A stretch of DNA of 64,000 nucleotides. It comes from Streptomyces sp. yr375. GTDB lineage: Bacteria > Actinomycetota > Actinomycetes > Streptomycetales > Streptomycetaceae. The position numbers were made by a program, and so were the translations under genes. A model generated the notes under the pieces. That model searched no databases, was not told the DNA's origin, and was given only the letters and a program-made list of their open reading frames with translations. Shown one piece after another: positions 33,580-43,169 of this stretch (positions within the stretch are counted from its first letter, which is position 1; each line of letters opens with the position of its first letter). The stretch is taken from contig NZ_FOFF01000010.1 in NCBI RefSeq assembly GCF_900110755.1, positions 62,001 through 126,000 of the forward strand. The letters run 5' to 3'.

Positions 33580-34662
33580 ATGAGCCCCGCCCACAGCCAC
33601 CCCGGCTCCAGCCCCGGAAGCGGCCCCGGCTTCCGCCCCCACCGCGTCGTGGTCCTGGCCCTGGACGGCCTGCTCCCCTTCGAACTGGGCATCCCGCACC
33701 GCATCTTCGGCCGCCCCAAGGACGCCGAGGGACGGCATCTGTACGAGGTCGTCACCTGTTCCGTGCGGCCACCGGGCCCCGTCGAGACCGACGCCGACTT
33801 CGCGATCATGGTCGAGCACGGCCCGGAGACCCTCGCCACCGCCGACACCGTCGTCGTCCCCGCCTCGTACGAGCTCGGCCCGGTCTTCGAGGAGGGCGTG
33901 CTCACCGACGACCTCGCCGCCGCCCTCGCTCACCTCCGGCCGGGCACCCGCCTCGCCTCCATCTGCACCGGCGTGTACGTCCTGGCCGCAGCCGGCTTCC
34001 TCGACGGCCGCCCCGCCACCACCCACTGGGCCGACGCCGACCGCCTCCAACGGCTCTTCCCGAAGATCGACGTCGACCGGGACGCCCTGTTCATCGACGA
34101 CGGCGACGTCCTCACCTCGGCCGGCGTCGCCGCCGGGATCGACCTGTGCCTGCACATGGTGCGCCGCGACCACGGCACCGCCGTGGCCAACGACGTCGCC
34201 CGCCGCACCGTCGTACCGCCGCACCGCGACGGCGGCCAGGCGCAGTACATCGAGCGCCCCGTGCCCGACGCGCAACAGGCCGGCACCACCACCGCCCGCG
34301 CGTGGGCGCTGGGCCGCCTCCACGAGCCGATCCAGTTGCGCGACATGGCCGAACAGGAAGCCATGTCCGTACGGACCTTCACGCGCCGCTTCCGCGAGGA
34401 GGCCGGCGTCAGCGCCGGCCAGTGGCTCACCCAGCAGCGCGTCGAGCGGGCCCGCCACCTCCTGGAGTCGACCGGCCGCTCCGTCGACCAGATCGCCCGA
34501 GACGCCGGTTTCGGCACCGCCCAGTCCATGCGCCAACACCTACAGGCAGCCCTAGGAGTCACCCCGACCGCCTATCGCCGCACCTTCCGAACCTTCCGCG
34601 CCGGAAGCCACACAAGCACCGGAAGCAGCGGAACGGGCGGCGAGTTGGGTGCCGTGCGCTGA
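33580..34662 (+). CDS. AraC-family regulator with DJ-1/PfpI domain (FtrA/GlxA-like)
   Basis: A 360-residue regulator. Residues ~20-200 are a class I GATase-like domain (VVVLALDGLLPFELGIPHRI, LASICTGVYVLAAAGFLDGR with a Cys, ATTHWADADRLQRLFP). The C-terminal ~100 residues are two AraC HTHs (LRDMAEQEAMSVRTFTRRFR, VDQIARDAGFGTAQSMRQHL). FtrA/GlxA-type regulators sense small metabolites through the first domain. It lies 71 bp from the divergent MFS gene. Its last 111 bp overlap the 3' end of the convergent MFS gene at 34552. Confidence 0.9.
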   Translation: MSPAHSHPGSSPGSGPGFRPHRVVVLALDGLLPFELGIPHRIFGRPKDAEGRHLYEVVTCSVRPPGPVETDADFAIMVEHGPETLATADTVVVPASYELGPVFEEGVLTDDLAAALAHLRPGTRLASICTGVYVLAAAGFLDGRPATTHWADADRLQRLFPKIDVDRDALFIDDGDVLTSAGVAAGIDLCLHMVRRDHGTAVANDVARRTVVPPHRDGGQAQYIERPVPDAQQAGTTTARAWALGRLHEPIQLRDMAEQEAMSVRTFTRRFREEAGVSAGQWLTQQRVERARHLLESTGRSVDQIARDAGFGTAQSMRQHLQAALGVTPTAYRRTFRTFRAGSHTSTGSSGTGGELGAVR

Positions 34663-35820
34663 ACGGACGGCGGCCTGTCGCGCCTCGCCGCACCAGCCGA
34701 CCCCCGTGAGCAGCAGCGTCAGCCCCACCCCGGCGAGGATCGCCGTCGACGGCGCGACCACCCGGAGCAGCCCGCCGGCGAGCGACCCGGTGGCGGCGTA
34801 GCCCACCCCCGCCGCCGCGTACATGACCGAGTAGCCGGCGGCCAGGGCGCTCGGCGGGAGCGCCTCGCGCAGGGAGAGGTTCCGGGTGAGCAGCGCGCCC
34901 GACTGGAGCGCGCCGCCCACGACCAGCGCCGCCGCGATCCCCGCCGCCTCCGGTATGAGCGCGGCGAACGTCACGCACACCGACACCCCGGCCATCAGGA
35001 TCACACTGCGCGTGCGCAGCAGCCCCGGCCAGCGCCGAAGGCCGTAGACGAAGCCGCCGAGCCCGCCGCCCACCGCCATCCCGGTCAGCAGCGGCCCGGA
35101 CCAGCCGACGCCGACGCCCCGCTGTTCGAGCAGCGCGGGCAGGACGAGTTCGGCCAGTCCGAGCAGCGCCAGACTGGCCGCCCCCGTGACATACACCGGC
35201 CACGCCCCGACCAGCACCCGCAGCCGCGCCCCGCCACCGGTGTCGTCCACCCCCCAGGCGGCGGGCAGCAGCCGCAGACCGGCGACCGACGACGCCATCA
35301 GGACGGCGGCGAGCAGCAACGGCACCCGGGGCGCGACACCGAGCGCCAGACCGGCGACCGCAGCCGGCGACACCGCCCACACCCCCGCCATCAGCATCGA
35401 CTCGACGGACAACGCCTGCGCCGCCGCCCGCTCCGGCACCAGCCCGGTGAGCAGCGTGCGCAGCCCCCCGGTGGCGGCGGCCGGCGCGACCCCGGCCACG
35501 AACGCGAACCCGCAGAGGACGCCGGGCGGCGCGCCCGGTAAGCACCCCAGCCCCGCGAACCCGGCGGCCCCGCCCGCGAGACCGGCGGCCAACTGCACCC
35601 GCGCCCGCTCCCGCCGCAGCCGCATCCCCAGCACCGGAGCGCCCACGATCTCCCCGATGACATAGGCCGCCGCGAGAACCGCCCCCAGCGAGTAGCCACC
35701 GGCCCGCTCCCGCACCAGAAACACCAGTGCCAACGGGGCCATGGCAACCGGCATCCGGGCACCGACAGCGGTGCAGGCCCAGACCAGCATCTGCTTGGAG
35801 GCGACGTCGCGATAGCTCAT
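34552..35820 (-). CDS. MFS-like membrane transporter
   Basis: A 422-residue protein with ~12 hydrophobic segments (ARMPVAMAPLALVFLV, LGAVLAAAYVIGEIVGAPVL, GVLCGFAFVAGVAPAAATGG, ASLALLGLAELVLPALLEQ). Charged loop motif GMRLRRERARVQLAAGLAGG. It looks like a drug/metabolite exporter of the MFS, with substrate unknown. The last ~50 residues after the final helix are Ala/Ser/Gly-rich and their DNA runs antisense through the end of the AraC/DJ-1 gene, an unusually long convergent overlap. Slightly atypical Ala/Gly/Val composition, but codon use fits the genome. Confidence 0.75.
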   Translation of the reverse strand: MSYRDVASKQMLVWACTAVGARMPVAMAPLALVFLVRERAGGYSLGAVLAAAYVIGEIVGAPVLGMRLRRERARVQLAAGLAGGAAGFAGLGCLPGAPPGVLCGFAFVAGVAPAAATGGLRTLLTGLVPERAAAQALSVESMLMAGVWAVSPAAVAGLALGVAPRVPLLLAAVLMASSVAGLRLLPAAWGVDDTGGGARLRVLVGAWPVYVTGAASLALLGLAELVLPALLEQRGVGVGWSGPLLTGMAVGGGLGGFVYGLRRWPGLLRTRSVILMAGVSVCVTFAALIPEAAGIAAALVVGGALQSGALLTRNLSLREALPPSALAAGYSVMYAAAGVGYAATGSLAGGLLRVVAPSTAILAGVGLTLLLTGVGWCGEARQAAVRSAHGTQLAARSAASGACVASGAEGSEGAAIGGRGDS

Positions 35821-35872
35821 GCCACGACGGTAGGCGCTGTCGCCGACACCGTCCCGAGCCTGTGGATAACTT

Positions 35873-38812
35873 TCAGCGCAAGGGCGAGGGCAGCGGCTGT
35901 TCGGTCCAGATGATCTTGCCTTCGGCCGTGTAGCGGGTGCCCCAGCGTTCGGTGAGCCGGGCGACGAGGAACAGGCCTCGGCCGCCCTCGTCCTCGGTGC
36001 GGGCCCGGCGCAGGCGCGGTGAGGTGCTGCTGCCGTCCGAGACCTCGCAGATCAGGGCGCGGTCGCGGAGCAGGCGGAGGTGGACCGGGCCGGTGGCGTG
36101 GCGGATGGCGTTGGTGACCAGTTCGCTGGCCACGAGTTCGGTGGTGCAGGCCAGTTCGTCGAGGCCCCAGGCGGCGAGCTGGTCGATGACCGCGGCGCGG
36201 GCCCGGGAGACGAACGCCGGATCGCGGGGCACGGGCCACTCGGCGACCTGGTCCGGCCCGAGCGCGCGCGTACGGGCGACCAGCAGAGCCACGTCGTCGC
36301 TCGGCCGGGCGGGGAGCAGCGCGTCGAGGACCGCCTCGCAGGTGTCCTCCGGGGCCCGGTCGACGCAGGCCAGGACGGTGTGGAGCCGGTCCATGCCGAC
36401 GTCGATGTCCCGGAGCCGGTCCTCGATCAACCCGTCGGTGTAGAGCACCAGTTGGCTGCCCTCGGCCAGTTCCAGGTCGACGGTCTCGAAGGGCATCCCG
36501 CCGAGTCCCAGCGGCGGCCCCGGCGGCAGATCGACGAAGTCCACCGTGCCGTCGGGACCGACGACCGCCGGAACCGGGTGCCCGGCGCGGGTCAGGGTGC
36601 AGCGCCGGGACACCGGGTCGTAGACGGCGTACAGACAGGTCGCGCCGACGATCCCCGAGTCCTGGTGGGTGTTCTCCACGGCCCAGCCCTCGCCCCGGTC
36701 CAGCCGTCCGACCAGGTCGTCGAGGTGGGTGAGGAGTTCGTCGGGGGCGAGGTCCAGCGCGCAGAAGTTGTGTACGGCCGTACGCAGCCGTCCCATGGTG
36801 GCGGCGGCGTGCAGACCGTGGCCGACGACGTCCCCCACCACCAGCGCGACCCGCGCGCCGGACAACGGGATGACGTCGAACCAGTCCCCGCCCACTCCGG
36901 CCTGCGCGGGCAGATAGCGGTAGGCGACCTCGACGGCGGTCTGCTCGGACCGCCCGCGCGGAAGCAGACTGCGTTGGAGGGCGAGCGCGGTGTTGCGTTC
37001 GCGGGTGTAGCGGCGGGCGTTGTCGATGCAGATCGCCGCACGTCCGGCCAGTTCCTGGGCGAGCGACAGGTCGTCGTCCTCGAAGGGCGCGGGCCGCTCG
37101 GAGCGGTAGAAGACGGCCACGCCGAGGATCGCGCCCCGGGCCCGCAGCGGCACGGCGATCAGCGAGTGGATGCCCGCCCTCAGCGCCCGCTCCCCGCGCG
37201 CGGGATCCTGCGCGACCCACCCGCCGTCCACGGTCAGCTCGGGTTCGAGCACCGGCTGCCTGCCCTCCAGGGCGCGGGCCTGCGGCGTCGAGGACACGTA
37301 CCGGACGGCGGCCCCGACCCCGTACAGCCAGGACCCCTCGTGCACGGCCCCCAGCGCGACCCGGCGCAACGGGGTGTCCGCGCCGAGCAGCCCCGGCTCC
37401 TCGCCGCGCAGCACGGAGTCGGGCAGGTCGACGGCGACGAAGTCGGCGAAGCGGGGGACGGCCACCTCCGTCAGTTCCTCGGCGGTGCGGGCGACGTCCA
37501 GGGTGGTGCCGATCCGGACCCCGGCGTCGTGCAGCAGCTCCAGCCGCCGCCGGGCCAGCACGGCGAGCCGCCCGACACCGGGTTCACCGACGAGAAGCAG
37601 CCACGCGTCGGCATCGGCGGCTGCGTCGGCATCGCCGGCCTCCGAGGGCGGGGCCGGGGGCGGAGCGGGGACGGCACGGAGGACGACGGGAGGCGTCCGG
37701 GCCGACTTCACAGACGGTGGCGGCGAGGGCGCGGCCGGGGTGACGGCGGTGGGGCCCGTGTGGCGCAGGCGCGGGCCGCCGAGGACGCGGGCCTCGACGA
37801 CCACACCCGTCTCACCCGCCGCCCCTCTCACCTGGCGACGCAGCAGGGTGGCGGTCCGGCCGCCGGACAGCACCACTTCGTCGAGGGTGCGGTGCGGGGT
37901 GGCGATCAGCTCCTCGGCCTTCTCGCGCAGCACGGCCAGGTCGATCGGGCCGAGCGCGCTGCCGTCGTGGGTGACCCGGTGACCGGGCGGGGCGGGCAGC
38001 GGCTGGAGCCGGGACTGCGGCCGGGGCGGCCACCCGCCGCCGTCACCGTCGTGGTCGCCGCCGCGCGCGTGGTGGTCGGCCCGCCGGTACGCGGTGAGCA
38101 GCGCCCGCTCCCGCTCCGTGGCCTGCTCCAGCAGCCGCGTCTCGACGTCCCGGACGGCTTCCCGCACCAGCCGCATCATCGCGGGGTCGCCGTCGTCGCG
38201 CAGACAGGTGAGGTCGAGGACGGCCTCGATACGGCCGCTGAGGGGGTCGCGGATGGGCGCGCCCGCGCAGGCGAAGGGTTGCAGGCAGTCGGCGAAGTGC
38301 TCACGCCCGGCGACATAGACGGGGCTGCGCCCGGCGAGCGCGGTGCCGACGCCGTTCGTGCCGGCGGCCCGCTCGGAGGCGTCGAAACCGGGGGCGAAGT
38401 TCACGCCGTCGAGGCGGGCGCGCAGCTTGCGGTCACCGCCGTGGCGCTCGACCATCCGGGCCTGTCCGTCGCACAGCGCGATGGTCGTGTTCAGCTCGGC
38501 GAGCGACACGGTCAGCCGCTTCAGCACCGGCTCGACAGCGTGCAGGAACCGGTGGTCCAGCGCCAGGTCCGAGGCATACGGGCTCAGCAGCCGGTCCGGC
38601 TCGACGCCCGCGTACCGGCACCGCTTCCATGAGTCGAGCACCGAGTCCCGGACGTCCGAGTCGACCCGCGCACCGGCCAGAAACCGCTCGTGGGCGTCGA
38701 CGAGCCCACCGATGGCGTCCCAGGCGACGGACAACAGGATCACTTCCCTGGCGTGGACGTGGCGTAGAGGCACGCGACCCACGCGCGGGCCGCCGCGCAC
38801 GACCCGCCGCAC
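35873..38812 (-). CDS. GAF-GAF-SpoIIE phosphatase-HATPase signalling protein
   Basis: A 979-residue sensor. The N-terminal part resembles AcoR/DhaR sensory regions (SWKRCRYAGVEPDRLLSPYA, FDASERAAGTNGVGTALAGR, QPFACAGAPIRDPLSGRIEA), i.e. a GAF domain at ~90-260. A Pro/Ala-rich linker and a second GAF (~430-600) follow. Next comes a PP2C/SpoIIE phosphatase (VGGDWFDVIPLSGARVALVV, GDVVGHGLHAAATMGRL, residues ~610-820). An RsbW-like HATPase completes it (LVASELVTNAIRHATGPV, DEGGRGLFLV). It would control an anti-anti-sigma by dephosphorylation and phosphorylation. The start is uncertain; GTG 38743 is an alternative. Confidence 0.87.
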   Translation of the reverse strand: MRRVVRGGPRVGRVPLRHVHAREVILLSVAWDAIGGLVDAHERFLAGARVDSDVRDSVLDSWKRCRYAGVEPDRLLSPYASDLALDHRFLHAVEPVLKRLTVSLAELNTTIALCDGQARMVERHGGDRKLRARLDGVNFAPGFDASERAAGTNGVGTALAGRSPVYVAGREHFADCLQPFACAGAPIRDPLSGRIEAVLDLTCLRDDGDPAMMRLVREAVRDVETRLLEQATERERALLTAYRRADHHARGGDHDGDGGGWPPRPQSRLQPLPAPPGHRVTHDGSALGPIDLAVLREKAEELIATPHRTLDEVVLSGGRTATLLRRQVRGAAGETGVVVEARVLGGPRLRHTGPTAVTPAAPSPPPSVKSARTPPVVLRAVPAPPPAPPSEAGDADAAADADAWLLLVGEPGVGRLAVLARRRLELLHDAGVRIGTTLDVARTAEELTEVAVPRFADFVAVDLPDSVLRGEEPGLLGADTPLRRVALGAVHEGSWLYGVGAAVRYVSSTPQARALEGRQPVLEPELTVDGGWVAQDPARGERALRAGIHSLIAVPLRARGAILGVAVFYRSERPAPFEDDDLSLAQELAGRAAICIDNARRYTRERNTALALQRSLLPRGRSEQTAVEVAYRYLPAQAGVGGDWFDVIPLSGARVALVVGDVVGHGLHAAATMGRLRTAVHNFCALDLAPDELLTHLDDLVGRLDRGEGWAVENTHQDSGIVGATCLYAVYDPVSRRCTLTRAGHPVPAVVGPDGTVDFVDLPPGPPLGLGGMPFETVDLELAEGSQLVLYTDGLIEDRLRDIDVGMDRLHTVLACVDRAPEDTCEAVLDALLPARPSDDVALLVARTRALGPDQVAEWPVPRDPAFVSRARAAVIDQLAAWGLDELACTTELVASELVTNAIRHATGPVHLRLLRDRALICEVSDGSSTSPRLRRARTEDEGGRGLFLVARLTERWGTRYTAEGKIIWTEQPLPSPLR

Positions 38813-38898
38813 ACCGCGAACCGGCCTGCCGAGGGGCCTCCTCCAAGCGGTTCCACTGTAGACCCCTTGTCATAGGAATCATACTTTCACCTGGAATG

Positions 38899-39960
38899 TC
38901 AGCATCCCTCGCGGAAGGTCAGCACCCCCCGTGCCACCCGCCCCGCCTCCGCGTCCGCCGCCGCCTTCTCGAAGTCCTCGACCGGATAGGTCCGCGTGAC
39001 GAGTTCGTCGAGCAGCAGCCGGCCCGCGCGGTACAGCTCGGCGTACAGGGCGACGTCCCGCTGCGGCCGCGAGGCACCGTAACGGCAGCCCAGGATCGAC
39101 TTGTCCAGGAACAGGGACGAGACGACGAAGGACGCCTCGGCGGTCGCATGCGGCACCCCGAGCAGCACGGCCTGGCCGTGCCGGTCGAGCAGTTCGATCG
39201 CCGTCCGGATCAGCTCGACGCGCCCCACGCACTCGAAGACATGGTCCGCGCCCGTCGGCAGCACCTCCCGCACCCCGTCCGTCGAGGTCAGGAAGTCGGT
39301 CGCGCCGAACCGCCGGGCCACCGCCTCCTTCGCCGGGTTCGCGTCGACGGCCACGATCCGCAGCGCGCCCGCGATCCGCGCCCCCTGGAGCACGTTCAGC
39401 CCGACCCCGCCGGTCCCGATGACGACGACGCTCTCCCCGTACCCCACGCGCGCGCGGTTGAGCACCGCCCCGACGCCCGTCAGCACCCCGCACCCGATGA
39501 GCGCGGCGGACGTCAGCGGGATGTCCTTCGGGATCCGCACCGCCTGTACGGCCTTGACGACCGTCCGCTCGGCGAACGCGGAGTTGGCCGCGAACTGGTA
39601 CACCGGGCTCCCCGCGCGCGTGAACGGCCGCTGCGGCCGTCCGATGGCCTGCCGGCACATCGTCGGCCGGCCCCGGTCGCACTCCGCGCAGGCACCGCAG
39701 TTGGCGAGCGTGGACAGCGCCACATGGTCCCCAGGTATGACATGCGTGACCCCTGAACCGACCGCCGCCACCACCCCCGCACCCTCATGCCCGAGGACGA
39801 CGGGCACCGGGAAGGGAATCGTCCCGTCCACGACCGACAGATCGCTGTGACACAGCCCCGCCGCCGCGACGGCGACCAGCACCTCACCGGCCCCCGGATC
39901 GCGTACGACGAGATCGTCGACGACCTCCGCCCGCTTCCCGTCGAACACCACGCCACGCAT
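38899..39960 (-). CDS. Zinc-dependent alcohol dehydrogenase
   Basis: A 353-residue MDR-family dehydrogenase. Catalytic zinc motif GLCHSDLSVVDG and GHEGAGVVAAVGSGVTHV, structural-zinc cysteines NCGACAECDRGRPTMC, and NAD-binding GTGGVGLNVLQGARIAG. Sequence resembles class III-like/aryl-alcohol ADHs (the GCGVLTGVGAVLNRARV stretch is typical). It oxidises an alcohol or reduces an aldehyde in the pathway. The ATG overlaps the acyl-CoA dehydrogenase stop by one base (TGATG), so it is the last gene of the SDR-FadE-ADH operon that starts at the 42163 operator. Confidence 0.9.
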   Translation of the reverse strand: MRGVVFDGKRAEVVDDLVVRDPGAGEVLVAVAAAGLCHSDLSVVDGTIPFPVPVVLGHEGAGVVAAVGSGVTHVIPGDHVALSTLANCGACAECDRGRPTMCRQAIGRPQRPFTRAGSPVYQFAANSAFAERTVVKAVQAVRIPKDIPLTSAALIGCGVLTGVGAVLNRARVGYGESVVVIGTGGVGLNVLQGARIAGALRIVAVDANPAKEAVARRFGATDFLTSTDGVREVLPTGADHVFECVGRVELIRTAIELLDRHGQAVLLGVPHATAEASFVVSSLFLDKSILGCRYGASRPQRDVALYAELYRAGRLLLDELVTRTYPVEDFEKAAADAEAGRVARGVLTFREGC

Positions 39961-41117
39961 CAGACGCCCCCCTTGCGCTCTCCGGGCAGGCCGAGCACGC
40001 GCTCGGCGATGATCGTGCGCTGGATCTGGTCCGAGCCGCCGTAGATCGTGTCGGCCCGCGAGAACAGGAACAGGTGCTGCGCGTCGTCGAGTTCGTACGG
40101 CGAGGACGGCGACCAGTCCACCGGCCCGACGCCCGCCGCAGCCCCCCGCACCTGCACCGCCACCTCCCCCAGCCGCTGATGCCAGCCCGCCCACAGCAGC
40201 TTGGCCACACTCGGCGCACCCGGCCCGCCGTTGCCCCCCAGCGTCCGCAACGCGTTCCACCGCATCGTCCGCAACTCGGCCCACAGCCGCACCAACCGCT
40301 CCCGTACGACGGGGTCGTCGGCGGCCCCCGTCTCCACGGCCGTACGCACCACCCGCCCCAACTCGGCGGCGAAGCCGATCTGCTGGGCGAGGGTCGACAC
40401 GCCGCGTTCGAAGCCGAGGAGACTCATCGCGACCCGCCAGCCGTCGCCCACCGCGCCCACGACATGCTCCACGCGCGCGTGCGCCCCCTCGAAGAAGACC
40501 TCGTTGAACTCACTGGTCCCGGTCAACTGCCGGATCGGCCGCACCTCGATCCGCCCCGGCTGATCCATCGGCACGAGCAGAAAACTCAGCCCGCGATGCC
40601 GCGTCGACTCCGGGTCGGTACGGGCCAGCACGAAACACCAGTCGGCCTCATGGGCGAGCGAGGTCCAGATCTTCTGCCCACTGACCCGATAAACCCGCCC
40701 GTCACCATCGAGCTCGGCCCGCGTCCGAACCCCGGCAAGATCCGACCCGGCCCCCGGCTCGCTGTACCCCTGACACCACAACTCATCCCCAGCGGCAACC
40801 GTCGGCAAGAACCGCGCCTTCTGCTCGTCCGTGCCATGCGCGAGAAGGGTGGGCGCGAACAGGTTCTCCCCGATGTGCCCGGACCGCCCCGGCGCCCCCG
40901 ACCGCGCATACTCCTCGGCCCAGGCGACTTGCTGGGTGAGGGAGCCGGTCCGGTTCCCGTACCCGCCCTCTCCCCACCCGAGCCCGATCCACCCGGCGGC
41001 CCCGAGCACCCGCTCCCAAGAACGCCGGTCACCCGATGCAAGCGGAACATGTTCCTCGAGCCAGCCCCGCACTTCGGCACGGAACGAGTCGTCGGCGGAC
41101 GTAAAACCGAAATCCAC
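39960..41117 (-). CDS. Acyl-CoA dehydrogenase, alpha-type (FadE)
   Basis: A 385-residue acyl-CoA dehydrogenase. Key parts: VDFGFTSADDSFRAEVRGWL, GENLFAPTLLAHGTDEQKAR, WCQGYSEPGAGSDLAGVRTR with the flavin loop, VSGQKIWTSLAHEADW and the C-terminal YGGSDQIQRTIIAERVLGLP. This matches the FadE29/FadE26-like subunit that binds FAD and carries the catalytic Glu region in heteromeric steroid-type dehydrogenases. GTG at 41117 follows GGAGGG. The TGATG overlap couples it to the ADH. No beta-type subunit is in this operon; the ones at 12693 or 44780 could complement it. Confidence 0.88.
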   Translation of the reverse strand: MDFGFTSADDSFRAEVRGWLEEHVPLASGDRRSWERVLGAAGWIGLGWGEGGYGNRTGSLTQQVAWAEEYARSGAPGRSGHIGENLFAPTLLAHGTDEQKARFLPTVAAGDELWCQGYSEPGAGSDLAGVRTRAELDGDGRVYRVSGQKIWTSLAHEADWCFVLARTDPESTRHRGLSFLLVPMDQPGRIEVRPIRQLTGTSEFNEVFFEGAHARVEHVVGAVGDGWRVAMSLLGFERGVSTLAQQIGFAAELGRVVRTAVETGAADDPVVRERLVRLWAELRTMRWNALRTLGGNGGPGAPSVAKLLWAGWHQRLGEVAVQVRGAAAGVGPVDWSPSSPYELDDAQHLFLFSRADTIYGGSDQIQRTIIAERVLGLPGERKGGV

Positions 41118-41222
41118 GGTGCCCTCCTCGATCAACGGCGAGCCCACCCCACCCAGGGGCGCGGGGAACTGCGCGACCAGCCACGACGAGCCCGCACCCG
41201 CCGACCCACAAGCACACCCGAG

Positions 41223-42140
41223 CTATTGGGCGGCGTTAGGCCGTTCCCCATCCGCCGCAGCCCGCCGCATCTCCTCCACCCGCGCAAGCATCGGCATCGG
41301 ATCCACCCCCACACTCCCCGGCAGCACCTCCGCGATCCGCTCGGGCGACCACACCCCGTCCGCATAAACCGAACGGAGTTCCCGAGGCTGCGCCCACACC
41401 GCGATCTTCGGCCCGGCGACCGTGTACACCTGCCCCGTCACCCCCGCCTCCCGAGCCCGCTCGGACAGCAGGTACACCACCAGCGCGGCCACGTCCTCCG
41501 GCTCCCCGATCTCCGCCAACTCCATGGGCACCCCGGCCGACATCCGCGTACGCGCGACGGGAGCGACCGCGTTGGCGGTCACCCCGTACCGGTGCAGGCC
41601 CAGCGCGGCGCTCCGTACGAGCGAGATGATCCCGCCCTTGGCAGCGCTGTAGTTGGCCTGCGACACCGACCCCTGATGGTTGCCGCTGGTGAAACCGATC
41701 AACGTCCCCGCGCCCTGCTTCCGCATCACCGCCGAGGCCGCCCGGAACACGGTGAACGTGCCTTTCAGATGGGTGGCGACGACCGGGTCCCACTCCTCCT
41801 CGGTCATGTTGAACAGCATCCGCTCGCGCAGGATCCCGGCCACGCACACGACCCCGTCGACCCGGCCGTACGACGCCACCGCCACGTCGACGAGCCGCTG
41901 ACCGCCCGCCATGGTCGAGATGTCGTCGGCGACGGCGACGGCCTCGCCGCCCGCCGCCTCGATCTCCTTGACGACGGCCTCGGCGATCCCGCTCACGGGC
42001 GCGGCCCCGTCCACGCCGACGCCGTAGTCGTTGACGACGACCCGCGCGCCCTCCGCCGCCGCCGCGAGTGCCACCGCCCGTCCGATGCCGCGCCCCGCGC
42101 CCGTGACGGCGACGACCTTGCCGGCCAAGAAGTTCCCCAT
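41223..42140 (-). CDS. SDR-family 3-hydroxyacyl-CoA dehydrogenase (MFE-2-like)
   Basis: A 305-residue short-chain dehydrogenase. NAD motif KVVAVTGAGRGIGRAVALAA followed by VVVNDYGVGVDG, as in the dehydrogenase part of peroxisomal multifunctional enzyme type 2 and Hsd4-type steroid enzymes. The active-site Tyr/Lys is SQANYSAAKGG. By my count the residue 13 before the Tyr is Thr, not the usual Ser, with a Ser next to it (FTSGNHQG). It probably oxidises a 3-hydroxyacyl-CoA in beta-oxidation. First gene of the minus-strand operon, 23 bp from the operator at 42163. Confidence 0.87.
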   Translation of the reverse strand: MGNFLAGKVVAVTGAGRGIGRAVALAAAAEGARVVVNDYGVGVDGAAPVSGIAEAVVKEIEAAGGEAVAVADDISTMAGGQRLVDVAVASYGRVDGVVCVAGILRERMLFNMTEEEWDPVVATHLKGTFTVFRAASAVMRKQGAGTLIGFTSGNHQGSVSQANYSAAKGGIISLVRSAALGLHRYGVTANAVAPVARTRMSAGVPMELAEIGEPEDVAALVVYLLSERAREAGVTGQVYTVAGPKIAVWAQPRELRSVYADGVWSPERIAEVLPGSVGVDPMPMLARVEEMRRAAADGERPNAAQ

Positions 42141-42162
42141 GCCCGGCCCCCTCCCACAGTTT

Positions 42163-42177
42163 CTGACGGACCGTTAG
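42163..42177. promoter_or_regulatory. Operator CTGACG-GAC-CGTTAG, with a half-site at 42205
   Basis: Eleven of twelve arm bases match. It lies between the divergent SDR operon and the cyclase gene. An extra CGTCAG half-site at 42205-42210 faces the cyclase gene. Confidence 0.68.
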
Positions 42178-42242
42178 ATTTGAGATGCGAGGACTAGATT
42201 GACCCGTCAGCCGGTCAGGGACAAGCCCCGGGGAGGCATGGA

Positions 42243-43169
42243 ATGACACTGCCGGTCGAGTTCCACGACATCGCCAAGCGCGTCAACAACTGGGGGCGCT
42301 GGGGGGCCGACGACGAGATCGGCACGCTGAACCTGGTCACCGACGACGTCGTCCGCGCGGCCGTCGCCGAGGTCCGCACCGGCCGCCGCGTCCCGCTCGC
42401 GCTGCCCCTGCGGGAGGACGGCGTGCAGACCGGGATGATCCCGGGCCGGATCAACCCGCTGCACACCATGGTGCAGATCAACCGGGAGATCTTCGGCCCG
42501 GGCACGGTGGCGTGCAGCGACGACGCCGTGACGATGGGCCTCCAGGCCGGCACCCACTGGGACGCGCTGACCCACGTCTCGCACTCGGGGAAGCTCTACA
42601 ACGGCCGTCCGGCGGCCAGTATCACCGCGCACGGCGGTGCCGAGTTCGGCGGCATCGACAAGGCGCGGCACGTCGTCTCGCGCGGGGTGCTGCTGGACGT
42701 GGCACGCGCGCGTGGCGTCGATCGGCTGGCGGGCGGTCACGCGGTCACACCGGAGGACCTGGACGCGGCCGAGGAACTGGCCGGTACGCGCGTGCGCGCC
42801 GGCGACATCGTGCTCGTACGGACCGGACAGGTCCAGATCTATCTGGCCGGCGACAAGCAGGGGTACGGCTTCCCCTCGCCGGGGTTGTCGGTGCGCACCC
42901 CGGAGTGGTTCCACGCGCGCGATGTGGCCGCCGTGGCGAACGACACCCTGACCTTCGAGATCTTCCCGCCCGAGATCGACGACCTGTGGCTGCCCGTGCA
43001 CGCGCTCGACCTCGTGGAGATGGGAATGTTGCAGGGCCAGAACTGGAATCTCGAAAAGTTGTCCACAGCCTGTGGAGAAGCGGGCCGCTACGCGTTCCTG
43101 CTGTCGGCGATGCCCGAACCCTTCGTCGGCGGAACGGGAACTCCGGTGGCCCCCGTCGCCGTTCTCTGA
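42243..43169 (+). CDS. Cyclase/kynurenine formamidase-like hydrolase
   Basis: A 308-residue protein of the cyclase (Pfam PF04199) family. The metal-binding motif is GTHWDALTHVSHSGKLYNG (H-x-x-x-T/H-x-D type), followed by GGIDKARHVVSRGVLLDVAR and VRAGDIVLVRTGQVQIYLAG. Relatives hydrolyse N-formylkynurenine, cyclic amides or esters. In a catabolic cluster it may open a ring or hydrolyse a lactone or thioester; that is inference. GGGGAGG precedes the ATG. Divergent from the SDR operon across the operator region. Confidence 0.85.
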   Translation: MTLPVEFHDIAKRVNNWGRWGADDEIGTLNLVTDDVVRAAVAEVRTGRRVPLALPLREDGVQTGMIPGRINPLHTMVQINREIFGPGTVACSDDAVTMGLQAGTHWDALTHVSHSGKLYNGRPAASITAHGGAEFGGIDKARHVVSRGVLLDVARARGVDRLAGGHAVTPEDLDAAEELAGTRVRAGDIVLVRTGQVQIYLAGDKQGYGFPSPGLSVRTPEWFHARDVAAVANDTLTFEIFPPEIDDLWLPVHALDLVEMGMLQGQNWNLEKLSTACGEAGRYAFLLSAMPEPFVGGTGTPVAPVAVL

